Origin: Uranotaenia lowii
Lineage: Eukaryota > Arthropoda > Insecta > Diptera > Culicidae
Length of the DNA stretch: 64,000 nucleotides
Direction: 5' to 3'
Assembly: GCF_029784155.1 (NCBI RefSeq)
Contig: NC_073692.1
Location: forward strand, 237,788,503-237,852,502
Shown: in pieces, positions 1-11,833 of the stretch
Layout: every line of letters starts with the position of its first letter
How positions within the stretch are numbered: position 1 is the stretch's first letter
The notes under the pieces: model-generated
What the model was told of the DNA's origin: nothing
Database searches by the model: none
What the model saw: the letters and a program-made list of their open reading frames with translations, nothing else
Position numbers and translations under genes: made by a program

Positions 1-967
1 AAAACCTGCGGTATAAAGAAGATGCAAATATCTTCTTTTGTTCAATACTATCAAATGATTTCTTGGTAAAAACTTTCTATCAAATTCTGGAAATTCAATA
101 TATTTTCATTTCAAAGGGTGACATAATTTTAAAATCAATCATTTGATAATCTAAATATAAGTGTTATGACTAGTACTTTTAATCTTGTCTGTCAAGTTTT
201 AATGTTTCTGATTAAAAGAAATATATTTGAAAAAGTAATTCATCAAATCAATCAACAATATGAATGTTTTTTTCATTATTGCGAGTAATGGATAACTAAT
301 TGTAGATTTCAACCTAAGATATTCTGTTTACGTACTGAATATTGAATATATAACTACTTTTTCATAGAACGGAAAATTGTTATAATAATGTTCACTTTCT
401 CACAACCGTATGTTTCCAGTTTGACTGAGAATTTCGAACATGAACTATATCCTTCAAAATATTTATACAAGTTCTAAAATGAATAAAATATTTGAATCTC
501 AACACTCAAGTTAGTTGAAGGGTTTTGTTATCGTAGTAATGAATTTTTGCTCGGCAAATTTTTGATCCTGTCCATTAATATTTTTTTTAGAAACTAGAGA
601 AAAATACTTAGCTCTGGGTTTTGTTTGGATTTCGTACAACTTTGTGTAGACCTTCTTTATCTACATGCTGCAACTTTTATTTCTGGAGCTTCATAAACCT
701 CGTAGGCGTTCTTAATTTCTCTCCTATGGTAGGTTCAGGATACTTATTCATCAGCAATTTTCTCTGCTAGCTTCCTAATTTCAAATCTTTGTGCAACGTG
801 CAGCTGGAAGGAAGCCTCCTTTCTCTCGAGATTGGGCAAATTAAATCACAAACACTTTTTAACAATTCAATATTTTTTCATTATTAAGTTCTTGAAATTT
901 CTCACCCCCGAAAACATGTCTGGCACTTACAAGCACAGCCTACCAAGTCCTAAACTGAAATGGAACC
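1..967. other. AT-rich stretch without a recognisable gene
   Basis: No ORF here has a recognisable domain, coding-like composition or a convincing splice context. The longest frame (from about 832) starts in a non-ATG codon and runs into the MITE at 971. Nothing else stands out. Confidence 0.6.
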
Positions 968-970
968 TAA

Positions 971-1273
971 GAGCAAGTTCACTGATGTTGGGAAAAAGTG
1001 GTAGAAATATTGACATTTTGAAAATTTTACCATGCAAAAATGTTTTCAAGATCTTGGGGCGTTTTATTTTTTTACAACACTGTTTCTATTTCAGCCGTCT
1101 GTGGTAGAAATATTGCTATTTTTGCATCACAGCATGCGAAAATACAACACGTGTTTTAAAAAAAAACTAGAAGGCCACAGATCTTGAAAATGTTTTTACA
1201 TGGCAAAATTTTCAAAATGTGCCGTGAGTGTCAAAATTTCTACGGCTTTTTCCCAACACCAGTGAACTTGCTC
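971..1273. mobile_element. MITE copy 1, GAGCAAGTTCAC termini, TAA target duplication
   Basis: The ends are inverted repeats: GAGCAAGTTCACTG on the left and its complement GTGAACTTGCTC on the right, with further imperfect pairing inward (GTTGGGAAAAAG, CAAGATCTTG blocks). TAA lies directly outside both ends (968-970 and 1274-1276). A 3-bp TWA duplication is what PIF/Harbinger elements make, so that superfamily is my inference. No transposase is encoded. A second copy lies at 4283-4569. Confidence 0.7.
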
Positions 1274-1324
1274 TAAGTGTTTTCGATTAACAACTTTGAT
1301 TATAAATATGCCGGGTGTGATTAA

Positions 1325-3024
1325 CCTTCCTTTACGGTTAAAAAAAAGGAGAATTGGCCGGTTAGGGTCATATACTTAGACCCTGATTACTATTTTTGCT
1401 GTATCTTCACAAATACTGAACCGATTCTTATAAATTATATTATGTGTATAGCACCAAACCGAATAGCGACAGTAGGACTAGCGACGCTTTTTTACTAGCG
1501 AGATTTCTGTCATTCGCAGGTTTGTTTTGCTTTTTTCAGTCCAGTAGGCGATTTCGATGTAGTACTCGAACATTGTTTATGTTATTTACTGTACATTTTC
1601 CTTAGGCCATCAATCGCATGCTCCAGGTACCCTAGGAAACTTGCTGTGCGTCGTTATTATTTTCAACGTCGCGACGTATGCGACGTGTCGCTAGTAGGCA
1701 TAGCTGCTATGATTATTAGCGCTCATATTTTGGAATTTCTCTGCATGCATAATACCATTTTGGAATCGTCTACATGCTCTTTATAAATAAAGAAATAATA
1801 TTTTTTTCTTGTGTCTGAAAATTGGGCCGTGACAATCCCGGTTTAAACAATGAAATTGCACTATGTCAGCAAACTTCGGCTAGTTCACAGATTCATTTAA
1901 AATTAAAAAAAAGTATTTGGTTTCCGATGTCATATGTCGTGAATAGAAAAATAAGAAAAAAAATAAAAATCATTGATTTTCTTCTTGACAACCATTGTTT
2001 TTAACTCAATTATTAGCTCATATTCATAAAACTAGGCTGATAAACTATTTAATCTATAAATACATGAAAACCATTTTTGTGATTTTTTTATCACATTGAG
2101 AACCGCGGACAACATACCAAGAGAGATTTAAGAAATTCGCCGACCCGTATTACAACATAAAATGGCTTAAATGAGCAGATTACAAAGTTGTGCTCAGAGT
2201 AGCAAAAACGCATTTTTTTTTCGATTATAGTCGTTTTACCATCTTTATGGCATTCGCGACTTTATCAACGTTGCAGTTGGCGAATCGTTATTGAAAAACT
2301 TATCTGGTACAACTGTGTTCGATGTTTACTCTTGGGCTCGAACTCGCGGACATCGATTCAGGAGACAACAGACTTGCCAACTGAGCTATATCACAAGCCA
2401 CGAAAAAAAACATAAAGTAAAAGTCGATATACCTCCGATTTGATCCTCAATATGTTGAAATTCATGATTTTGTACTAGAATTGGTCAGCCTATCAGTCTC
2501 TTTATTATTAATTCATCATCACTATCGGTTGGAATTGAATGTACATATAGTTGAACAGAAAAGCCAATATTTTCATCAAAATTTCTTGATCCTCATGAAA
2601 AATTAGTTACAAAATCATGGAATAAACAGCTGCGGTCTGTAAAACCGAACACTTTTATTATTTCAATATGAGTTCTCAATCTATCTGAATTCATTTCAAT
2701 CAAAAGTTTTTCAATACGACTTCAGCTAAATGAGTTTTCATTGATGCAAAACACTCATTTTTAAGGACTTTTTGGCTTTTGAAGGTCGTTTTCTGATGAT
2801 CATAAAATTTAAAACTCAAGTTTAAGAAGTAACTGTTAGCAGACATTCGAACGATTTCAAAATGGTAGTGTTTATGAAAATCGGTTTAGTAGTTTTGTTT
2901 TTACAGCCAAAATAATAATCCGGGTCTATGTGACCCTAACCGGCCAATTGTCCTTTTTTTGCTGGGTGATTCTGGTAACACTTTAAAAAAAATACAGTTC
3001 GGGTAATATAACTGCAATGGAAGG
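1325..3024. mobile_element. Non-autonomous DNA element flanked by TTAA (piggyBac-like)
   Basis: TTAA is present at 1321-1324 and 3025-3028, with inverted termini starting CCTTCC just inside. A longer inverted block, GGCCGGTTAGGGTCA, occurs at about 1357 and, complemented, near 2930-2945. TTAA duplication with CCY-starting ends is the piggyBac signature; Kolobok also uses TTAA, so the assignment is tentative. The left end is about 40 bp shorter than the right between the terminus and the GGCCGG block. No transposase ORF is visible; a SINE sits inside. Confidence 0.55.
2213..2400 (-). mobile_element. tRNA-derived SINE
   Basis: Read on the minus strand, the head has an A box TAGCTCAGTTGG and a B box GAGTTCGAGCCC at tRNA-like spacing, i.e. 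an internal RNA polymerase III promoter. The body continues toward lower coordinates and ends in a poly-A run (poly-T on the plus strand at 2213-2221). The layout head-body-A tail is that of a tRNA-type SINE; it resembles what I recall of abundant Aedes SINEs, but I cannot name the family with certainty. A clear target duplication was not found. Confidence 0.7.
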
Positions 3025-3286
3025 TTAAATTTTTTATTTTAAATCCCTGCGTAGATACAAAGTGTGTTAAGATTTATAAATTTTATGTTATCTGACTATT
3101 TACGTTGGATTTCAGTTAAAATAGTAAAAACTATCATTCAACAAAAAAATTACCTCTACACCCAAAATAATTTAGAAATTATTTTTACGGGATTTTTCAC
3201 ATAAACTAACATTTGGTTGCATCATATCGATTCTACGTGAATTTTGTAGTAACCACAGTGTTTCAAGTGATCCCTCGTAATAACTA

Positions 3287-3770
3287 CCCCGAGCAGACTT
3301 TGATGCCAAAATCGATACCTAACAGTAACCAAAATGTGCTATCAATGCCAAAATGATAGCATAATTTAGTATCGTATTTTTCCGAATGGCAAAATAAGGT
3401 TTCATAGAAGCATCAATATATCGAAATATGATGCCAAATCAGTACCTAAATAAGGCATTGAGAGCAAAGTGAAAGCACTTTTTGGTTTTGTTTTTTACAA
3501 GATAACAAAACAAGGCATCATTAAGGTTTCATTTATCACGATAAAAAAGAAAAATGAGAACAAAATGATAGCATGATTTGGTATTCAATAAACTTTGTCG
3601 ATTTTTTTTATGAAGGTGATTGAATTTAAATCGAACTGAAAAATGAATCCCAGATAGTTGCGCATTTTTAAGTGTCAATTTACGCTTACAAAACTAGGCA
3701 TCATTAAGGTATCATTCTTTGTGCCGAATACAAACGAAGGACAAAAGTTATTATATTATTATATTCTCTC
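3287..3770. repeat. Terminal repeat beginning CCGAGCAGACTTT
   Basis: Starts with CCGAGCAGACTTTGATG and is made of degenerate short units around GATGCCAAAA, GGCATCATTAAGG and GTATCATT. The complement of the same terminus ends the repeat at 9170-9599. They are either the two ends of one large (6.3 kb) element or two separate copies of one family; no matching target duplication was found. Confidence 0.5.
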
Positions 3771-4282
3771 AGCTTATTAGAATTTATCAAATATCGGCAT
3801 CCTGACTATTTTGAAACTGTTTTCCAAAAACTGTAATTTGGGCACTTTTACCACTTTTACTTCTCTGGTTCTAAGCTCCTTGTTTATAATTTAAAAAAAT
3901 AATGAGGAACATGAGGACTTGAGAAAATGATATTCAGGAACTATATTTATTTTAGGCGACTCTTCCTGGTTATATTATTAAAATAATGAAATATAAAAAA
4001 GGAAGTAAGAAATATAGTTACTTAGACTTATATAAACGTTTTGTTTTCAAGAAAAAAATTAGCTAATTCTGTTTATAAATTTTTAATTCAATTTTAATTT
4101 TGAAATCTTATCATGCAATGATAAATATTATCATATAAATATATTATTCAAGTCAAGATACCATTTTTGATACATATTTAATCTCCCTAAACACTATAAC
4201 TAAATGTTAAAATACCTATAATAAAGAATAGAATTGAAACAAAATGGGGAAATCGAAATGTTATAACTTTTTACAAACATAA

Positions 4283-4569
4283 AAGCAAGTTCACACGTGT
4301 TGGGAGAAGGTGGTAGACATTTTGACACTTGTAGCACATTTTGAAAATTATACCATGTGAAATTGTTTTCAAGATCTGTAGCCGTCATATTTTTAACAAC
4401 ATTCTTATTCCATTTTCGTATACTTTGGTGCAAAAATAGTTGGAATTCTATCACACAATGAAATTTGATGGCCGAGACCTTGAAAATATTTTCGCATGGT
4501 AAAATTTTGAATATGTGCTACAAATGTCAAAATTTTAAACAATTTTTCCCAACACTAGTGAACTTGCTC
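4283..4569. mobile_element. MITE copy 2, same family as 971-1273
   Basis: Shares AAGCAAGTTCAC / GTGAACTTGCTC inverted ends and the internal CAAGATCT/GACCTTG blocks with copy 1. The first base of the left end is changed (A for G), and the flanks are TAA on the left and TTA on the right, so the duplication is imperfect. Non-coding. Confidence 0.65.
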
Positions 4570-4769
4570 TTATTATATTTATTTTTCAAATATGAATTCC
4601 AAATTGTTGTTTTATTTAACATTAAATTACGAAATCAATTAATATTTACATGTTATTCAATTCAAAGATGAATGCTGCAAAAACTTTGAAGAGACGGGAA
4701 AATAAATGCTGGGCATATATTGTACTTCACTGATCCGTTTGCGAGTTGCTTTTACGCTGTCAAAATTAT

Positions 4770-6032
4770 AACGCACGCTAGAAATTATTAAACCATTTAG
4801 GAATCAAAAATAACCATTTTTGACCTTTTCCCGGGAAATGCCATTTTATGAGTTCTCCATGAGAAGTCATAAAATGACTTCTAGGGGAGAAGTTTGAATA
4901 TGGTTATTTTTCAACCGAATAAAATTTCTATGGAGATGTTGAAAAATGGTTAAAATTGAACCTTAATTGAAAGAGCCGTTTGTTTCGATCAACGAATTTA
5001 ATTGAAATTTTGCAATATTTAAGAAAAACGCAGTAATTCGCAACAGTTTATTTTGTATATTGTGATGTACAATTTGTTGGGAGGTTGTGTTCGAGTTCAA
5101 TTGATGCTGCCATCATCAGATGCATGTCCGGGATTGATTGATTGCGGGAAAATTGTTCTTCAAGCGAACTGTTGAACATCTTCGGGTGCTTGTTCCAATC
5201 CAACTGAGCACTAAAAAGCAAAATAAGGTGTTAAATTAAACTAAGAAAACTTTTTTGTCTAACTTACTTGATGAGATTGTAGAACGACAGGGCAAAAAAT
5301 GATTTCCTGAACTGATATTTAATGTTTCCGGAAACATACAACGAACGTAGTTTCGGATCCGCCAAATCAGTGGAGCTGAAAAGGAAGCAAATGGTCATGG
5401 TTCTACGGTCGATAAAAAAATAGTAAAAAGATTTACTGGCAGATTGCTTCATGATGCAATGAAAGTTGGTCTAGCCTCTTGGGAAAACATAAATCCGGAT
5501 GCGGGAAATGCTGCTCGGATTTAGGTGTTCGCTGTGCACTGACACGGTATAATTCTGTTTGCTCTTGTCTGCTGGTATACATCCATCCATCCTGAACAGT
5601 TCCAAAGGTTGATTCGCTGGGTCGGATCCGAAAAATGCTGCTCGGCACCGGCTCGCCAAGTCTCTATTTGCTAGCTGGGTGGCTTGACTGGATGATTGAT
5701 TTCCTCCGGCTCCGAACTTCTTTCTTCTGCTCTGTTCTTCGCGTGATTGTTCATGATTTTTGTTATCTTGTTATACTCTTTCAGAAAACACAGAAAACAC
5801 CACAAAAAACAAAATTTCGACTATTCAAATAATCGAATACAAAATAGGCCCGATAAGTTGAGGTTAAATTTTCAACCATATTATGGTTTACGCTCCGAAA
5901 CTTCGAATATGGTTTAAATTTTAACCATATCGTTTCTTAATAACCATATTTACAGTTCTACAGCAAAACCCGAAAAATGGTTATTTTTCAGCCAAATATG
6001 GTTGTAGAAAAATGAGCGTGCGGTATTTTTGT
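4770..6032. mobile_element. Inverted-repeat element rich in AACCATATTT motifs
   Basis: Two arms of about 180 bp (4775-4965 and 5850-6030) face each other. Both begin with a CGCACGCT block and contain repeated AACCAT / AAAAATAACCATTTTT motifs. The arms enclose a compact three-exon ORF on the minus strand (5048-5582). I cannot assign a superfamily; the target duplication is not clear. Confidence 0.5.
5048..5582 (-). CDS. Unknown small three-exon protein inside an inverted-repeat element
   Basis: On the minus strand, three segments join into one open frame of 138 codons: exon 1 5582-5437, exon 2 5375-5268, exon 3 5210-5048 (stop TAA at 5050-5048). The introns are 61 nt (GTAAAT...TTTTCAG) and 57 nt (GTAAGT...TTTTTAG), both typical in length for an insect. 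The frame stays open across both junctions, which is the main argument for reality. I chose the ATG at 5582; the same frame is open upstream to a TAG near 5665 without another ATG. The product has no motif I recognise: no signal peptide, no membrane segment, no zinc-binding spacing. It might be a transposon-encoded protein, or a host gene fragment captured between the flanking AACCAT arms. Confidence 0.45.
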
Positions 6033-6089
6033 GTACATCAATCGGTTGCGTTTCTTGCGTGTGAACAAACGGTGGATTAGGGTTAATTT

Positions 6090-6445
6090 GTGCATGTTTT
6101 AGGACCACTATATCTGAGGTTACTTATGCTACCCGTCGGGACCAAACCCCACAACCAACAGCAAACATGTCCTCCTGAGAAGACATCCAAGCAGTGCATG
6201 TGGCAAGAGGCAAGGCAAGAGGGACGCCAGTATTTGATGCTTGGCGGCGGAAGCTCCCCGGGTCAAAGTGTTGTGGGTGGTCCCATCCTGACGGAAGCCG
6301 GTGCCAGTGATCTGGTGGAGGATAAAAGCAAAGTGCTGCACTGGTGTCAGTTAAACGGAAACAAGGTAACTTCTATTCATACTGATTGATTCTAATGAAG
6401 ATTGATATAATATTCTTTTTTTAGCTGACATCGACAATCAAATGA
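6090..6445 (+). CDS. Candidate exon pair, unknown product
   Basis: An open frame runs from about 6069 after a TTTTAG acceptor-like site to 6365, where AACAAG meets a GTAAC donor. A 59-nt intron (6366-6424) ends in a T-rich tract and TTTTTTTAG, and the next exon closes after six codons (6425-6445, stop TGA). The intron length matches the others in the window and the exon is clearly less AT-rich than its surroundings, which suggests former or current coding sequence. I recognise no domain. It could be a C-terminal exon of a host gene whose other exons lie elsewhere. Confidence 0.3.
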
Positions 6446-6659
6446 AAAAAAAAACTCCTGGTGCAAGTTATGTCGGGTCGGACTTTGATATTGCCCACTA
6501 AATCATCTCAGATTGCACAGCGAGTAGAAACACTGATTCTCAAACCGACCCTCTGATATTCCGTGCTCTACTATCTGCACCTTGCTCACAGCAAAATTCA
6601 CAATACAGACGGATCGGTTTCGATTGAATTCTTCACTTAAATAAATACAAAGTAGTAAA

Positions 6660-6902
6660 AACATCACCAGCAGCAGTCGGGGCTGGAGAAAATGTGTGCC
6701 GATTGCCGAAACAATAAATCCGGAAAAAGACACGAATAATCAGCTGAAACAATTCTGGTTAGAATTTCCTGCATCTAATTGGACAGTGAATCCACTTGAG
6801 TATGTTCCTCGCTTAGGCACATATTTCATCCACCTATGGATAGTGCAGGATCTTCCAAAAGTACCAAGTTTTGCTTGGAAAAACGAAATCATAAATAACA
6901 AG
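6660..6902 (+). pseudogene. Possible exon remnant resembling M16 metallopeptidases
   Basis: The frame from 6660 to the AACAAG|GTATG donor at 6902 contains a run reading roughly ...P-x-SNWTVNPLEYVPRLG, the layout seen in insulysin/nardilysin-type proteins just before their HLxGHEG segment. After that point the expected glycine-rich segment is missing in frame, though the +1 frame looks faintly similar, so a small indel may have broken it. The resemblance is by eye and weak. No start codon or upstream acceptor could be fixed. It may be a decayed exon, or coincidence. Confidence 0.25.
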
Positions 6903-9169
6903 GTATGTTTTTTTGATTATAATTACTAATAAATTTTGGTTTGGAAAAGTCTTACTGAACTTAACAAGAATTTGCCTAGCATGATAATAATTCGTTAGAC
7001 CTTGTAACTTAAAAACTCTTTGACTATCAGCTCGTTCTAAACGTACCTTAAACTATTAAACACTCAGTTAAAACAAACTTAAGTATTTTTAAAATTCTTA
7101 AAACGGAATTTGCAATTCGGTTTCATAATTTTTATACCATTGTATAGACAACGCTCAAATTTTGGATGAGAATAAACAAAAATGTATTTCTTCTTCATTA
7201 TCAAAGTATTGTATAAAAATAAGCAGAATTCGTTCTGTTTGCAAATTTTTTGGCATCATTCGTTCATATTCATTCAGACGTTTAGCTGTTTTTTTTTAAA
7301 TTAAATTACTCTCCAACTTTCTAAATCCTAATCTTGCTTGTTTGTAAGTTAAGGACCAGATACATCCTTTTCATCAGCTGTTTCATCTAAAAAAGAACAT
7401 AAACATAAAAGTTAGTAATATTTTCATTCAAATTCATTATTTCTAAAATTGAAGTGAAAATTAACCCAGAATTATCAGAGGTGGTAATAGTTTTTTAAAA
7501 CTGCATTCTGAACCTGTTCTCTCTTAGATATCATCCTGAAGTCTCAGGAACAGTATAAATTTGATTTATTCGAAAAAAAAGTCACTTTTTTAATGCTTGA
7601 ATAATCTAATAATATTCACAGTATATCGGGTGCAATATTAAAAATCAATTTTATTGATCGACCCTTGCTCAGACACTCTGACTTAAGGGGACAATTATTT
7701 AGAACATTACGGATTTTAGAATTGAATTCTTCTTGTTGTTTCCAATTTAAGTTTGTTCAAAAAATGATAAATTTTTTGTTGTGTAATTGATAAGCATAAA
7801 TTTTGCAGAAACTTCATTTCAGATTTCCAATTTTTATTAAAGATTTTTTTTCAGGGATTTTCATCCTATTGGATGATTCATCCCATAAAAGGTATAAGAC
7901 ACCAAACTTATCTATAATGACACAAAATTCAAATAGAATAATAAGTAAAATGGAATGATATATTGCCTAACATTGTGGACAACTTTTTATTTTTAGGTTA
8001 GCGATGGCTGAGAATAATTTTCGATCACACTGAAGAATCCCGGTTCCTATAACGAGGCCGATTTATTATTCCTGCTCAACCATGGTTTCCTTTTGCATCA
8101 AATAAAAGTGATTATGCAACAACATCGCAAACAAAACTTTAATTCAAATAATTTTAGCTTTAATTATTTTTTTTTTCAACTTCAAAGGCTTTGCGTAGAA
8201 TCATAAGCTCTATTATAATTGAAGCCCTCAGGATCAGAGGGGTGAGAGTCTCAATTATTATCATAAAGTTAAGATAAACACTACTACTGGCAATTTCTGA
8301 AAAGATGAAAAAAAAAATGAAATCATTGTCATGTGAAGAAAATTAACGCAACGTTCGTTTTGTACTAAATAAATTTAATATAAATGTTAATTTAGAAAAA
8401 CAGCAGTGTGTACTGAAATCCTTTTATTCTTCAGATTTGACGAAAGCAATGAATTGGGTGAAACACCTCTAAAAGCAATTAAAACATTCACCTATTAAAA
8501 CAAACTACCTATACTGTATAGAATACCTGATTATGTAGATTTACAATTATTACGTTACAGCATTTGTTATGTAAACTACGTCAAAAATATTGTTCCAAAT
8601 ATTTGCAGCTTAAAACACGTTATGTTTACCAAGTTTTTTTTATACTGTGTATGCAGGAATCATTTTCGTTAAATAAAAAGTAAAATGACAACGTAAAAAG
8701 CATACTACCTACATTATATGTATTTTCTTCTTTGATTTTGAAAACAGTAATTTCAACTCCGCTGTCTAACTTAACTGTCTGACTTTATTAGGAGATTAAA
8801 CATTTGGATTGGAATAAATTCAGGCGTTTAGCTGGTTGGAATAGGGAGAAGGTTTGAATTCGAATTAAAACGCTTAATTTGATTAATTTTATTAGAAAGG
8901 CTTGCTTGATAGATTCGCCTATACTTAAAACGCTTATGAAACTGTACCTATTATGAATTTTACTGCTGAACAAAATCGTCTTAATTAATGCAACCATAAG
9001 TGCAGTCGCTATTTATAACACAGTGCAATGTTTATTTTTGGAGTTACGTTTGAAAAGACGATATTCATATAGCGCTCATTGTAACGCCTGAATGTAGGCA
9101 TACAATACAATTTTCTTTTGTTATGTAGTAAACCATTCGATGGTTTAAAGTTCCTTTGCTATCATGTCT
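6903..9169. other. Long AT-rich non-coding stretch
   Basis: No frame has recognisable content, and no clear inverted repeat with target duplication was found. Short poly-A/T tracts and sequences such as TTTTTTTCAG at about 7850 look like intron-type DNA but have no convincing exon next to them. Confidence 0.5.
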
Positions 9170-9599
9170 TTTTAGTGAAATTCGGTATTATTGTTCCGAA
9201 TAATAGTGGAACAATACCAAACTATAGCGCTTGTTTTCTAAATACAGATAGCACAGTTCTACCAAATTTTGGTTTCGCAGAATGATTTTTGATACCTCGT
9301 TTAGCCATTCATTTTCGAAGAAATTTTGAAAGCACGATGATGCCAAATTTAAGCCTTAAATTATACCTTAAAGTGGCATCATTATGCCCTCGAAATTCAT
9401 TCTGAAACGTTGGCTAAACGAAGCATCATTGAGGTTTCAATGAAACCTACACTTGGTATAATCGAGGTATCCGCATATGAAAAGTGAGACCCAAATTTTG
9501 GCATTGTACCACCTTTATTCGGGCAAAATGATACCTCAATTTACTTTCAAGGCATGATAGCAAAATTAGGTATAATTTTGCCATAAAAGTCTGCTCGGG
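9170..9599. repeat. Terminal repeat ending AAAGTCTGCTCGG
   Basis: The complement of the 3287-3770 repeat type: it ends AAAAGTCTGCTCGGG and is filled with GATGCCAAA / GGCATCATT units and a short inverted pair around TTCCGAATAATAGTGGAAC. See the entry at 3287 for the alternatives. Confidence 0.5.
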
Positions 9600-10430
9600 A
9601 CTTTACTTCAACATAATTGCCTTATGAATTTCAAGTAAAATCTAAGTGGATGTTTTAAATCGGTTTCGAGTTTTTTTTCTCAAATACTTATAAGAAAAGG
9701 TCATGCTGCTGACTTTGTTCGTTTTGGAAAAAAAACAGCTGAGAAAGTTGTGTTAAGTTTTCGCTAGTATTACACCGAAAACCGCTACTGCTGCCAATTG
9801 TCTCAGAATTATTTGTAAGGTGAGTTGACACAATATTAGGGATTCGTGGCCGAATATATTATAAGAAAACGAATCCTCGACTGATCCGGTAAAGGAAACT
9901 TATTTACAATTTAAAGAATTTATTTTTATTTATTCAACTTTTTATTTTTTTTCTACAGGATAACACAATCAAACCAGGAACGGAATGCGAATTGTTGCTG
10001 CTTTTTTAGTAATTAAGTGTTGGTGTAAAATTCGGTTTGTGTTGTGCAAAATGAAATTTTGAAAAAAATATAATTTTAAAGAAACTTCTTGTTTTTTTAA
10101 ATGAAAATAAAAAGAAAAACAAAAGTCACGAGCGAATCAATCTTAATTACATTTCAATACTAACGAATCTCACGAATCTTTCATTATCACATCATGTCGT
10201 ACTCACTAAAAATTCACGTAAATTGTATTTGATGTTCATTATGCACCTTCTTATAGCAACGCGTTTACATCTTCATACCGTAGCATCTACGTGAAAATAA
10301 ATTAGATAAAAACTATGTAGTTTTTCACGTAGCCGCTACGTGCAGATTATTCTGGGTGTACAGTTTAATATCTAATCCAAAATTCTGAAACCAATAAAAA
10401 AAGTTTTGTTCGATACTTCATGTAATTCCA
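9600..10430. other. No gene seen
   Basis: AT-rich sequence without a supported ORF. A short segment near 10290-10350 has an inverted pair around CTACGTGAAAA / TTTTCACGTAG, probably part of a small repeat. Confidence 0.4.
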
Positions 10431-10585
10431 AGGTGTGAAGTTTGTAGAAATCGATTCAGTAGTTCCTGAAGCTGATCATGGATTCTCGTTAGGACCAGGA
10501 TTTCGGATAACCTCTCTTGAAGGGGTCATTCTGTACAAGATAAATTCCCACTATTTTTCTCGACGGTCCTCACCTACTTACCTAC

Positions 10586-10725
10586 CTAAGAGTCCGGCGC
10601 CGATTGACCGACGCATAAGACTGAGATAAAAGATCTCCACTGCTGGCAATCCGCAGCCAGCGTCTTCACTTGCTGCCAGCCAAGGTTCTCGTCAACTCTG
10701 CGGATTTCAGCGACGGTCCTCAGTG
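10586..10725 (-). pseudogene. 3' fragment of a non-LTR retrotransposon (reverse-transcriptase ORF C-terminus)
   Basis: On the minus strand about 45 codons read ...EIRRVDENLGWQQVKTLA-x-DCQQWRSFISVLC and stop at 10588-10586. The pattern W-x-x-V-x-x-x-A-x-D/N-x-x-x-WR-x-F/L-x-x-x-LC is what closes the ORF of many RTE/CR1-type LINE polyproteins. A GTAGGTAGGTAAG run follows the stop, like the short tandem tails of such elements. The upstream RT and endonuclease are absent, so it is a heavily 5'-truncated copy. Confidence 0.5.
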
Positions 10726-10898
10726 TAACCAAAACACACGTTGGGTCTTTGAGTGTTAAAAAGCTTCTTCCATTGCACATTCTTAATTGAATTAACCTAT
10801 GCATACATTTTTAAACAAGAACGTACAGACATTTGTAGATATAATTTGAAATTATCAGTTCCCTTTGTAATCACCTACCAGCTTACATGACTTGTAAC

Positions 10899-11826
10899 AA
10901 TAGACTGGCCAATAACAAAAAAAATCATTATATTCCACGCGGCACCCCCTAGATTGGTGCATTTAGGTGAAAAAATGACTTTCTGAAAGTTTCAGGTCTT
11001 TTGCCAGAAGCACGAGCTGGCGCAAAGTACTTGAAATTTGTATGGAGATTTTCGGAAAAATGTATGAAAAATCAACATACTTTCACTCTTTTTGTTCAAA
11101 AAAATGTTTCCAGTATGCTAGAAAGCTCAGAATTTCAGGAATTGTAGTTCAAATAATGACAAACAAGTTTGTAGAAGATTGTAACGCGATACGAGTTGAC
11201 TGAGATGAGTTATTTGCAATTGAATGTGCGCTTTTTTCGCTTTTCTTTGATATATCGTGTACGGTGTATCAGCTAATAATCGCACTAACTTGATCGCATA
11301 ATTTTTCAAACTTTTATTTCAACTTTTTGCAAAGATATTTGTTCTAAGATAAGCTACAACTTTGCCGAGGACAAATACTTTCTATCTGTTATTCTCATTG
11401 TGTGACAATGCGTTAAGTTAGTACTAATAATCCACTTATACACCGTTCAAGAAGATATATCGATGAAATGCGAAAAAAAATCACACATTCAATTGCAAAT
11501 AACTCATCACAGTCAACTCGTACCGCTTCAGAATGTTCTACAAACTTGTTTGTCATTGTTTGAACTATAATTCTTGAAATTCTGAGCTTTCTAGCATACT
11601 GGAAACATATTTTAGAACAAAAAGAGTGAAAGTATGTCGATTTTTCATACATTTTTCCGAAAATCTCCATACAAATTTCAAGTCCTTTGCGCCAGCTCGT
11701 GCTTCTGTCAAAAGACCTGAAACTTTCAGAAAGTCATTTTTTCACCTGAATGCACCATTCTAAGGGGTGCCGCGTTGAAAAAAAATGTTGTAAAAATAAT
11801 CCCATACAAATTTGGGCCAGTCTATT
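10899..11826. mobile_element. Foldback DNA element, 5-bp TSD GTAAC
   Basis: The ends AATAGACTGGCC and GGCCAGTCTATT begin arms of roughly 390-410 bp that pair almost to the centre (about 10899-11291 with 11417-11826; similar but not identical, with small indels). GTAAC lies outside both ends (10894-10898 and 11827-11831). The centre of about 125 bp is unique. No transposase is encoded, so it depends on another element for mobility. Confidence 0.75.
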
Positions 11827-11833
11827 GTAACAA

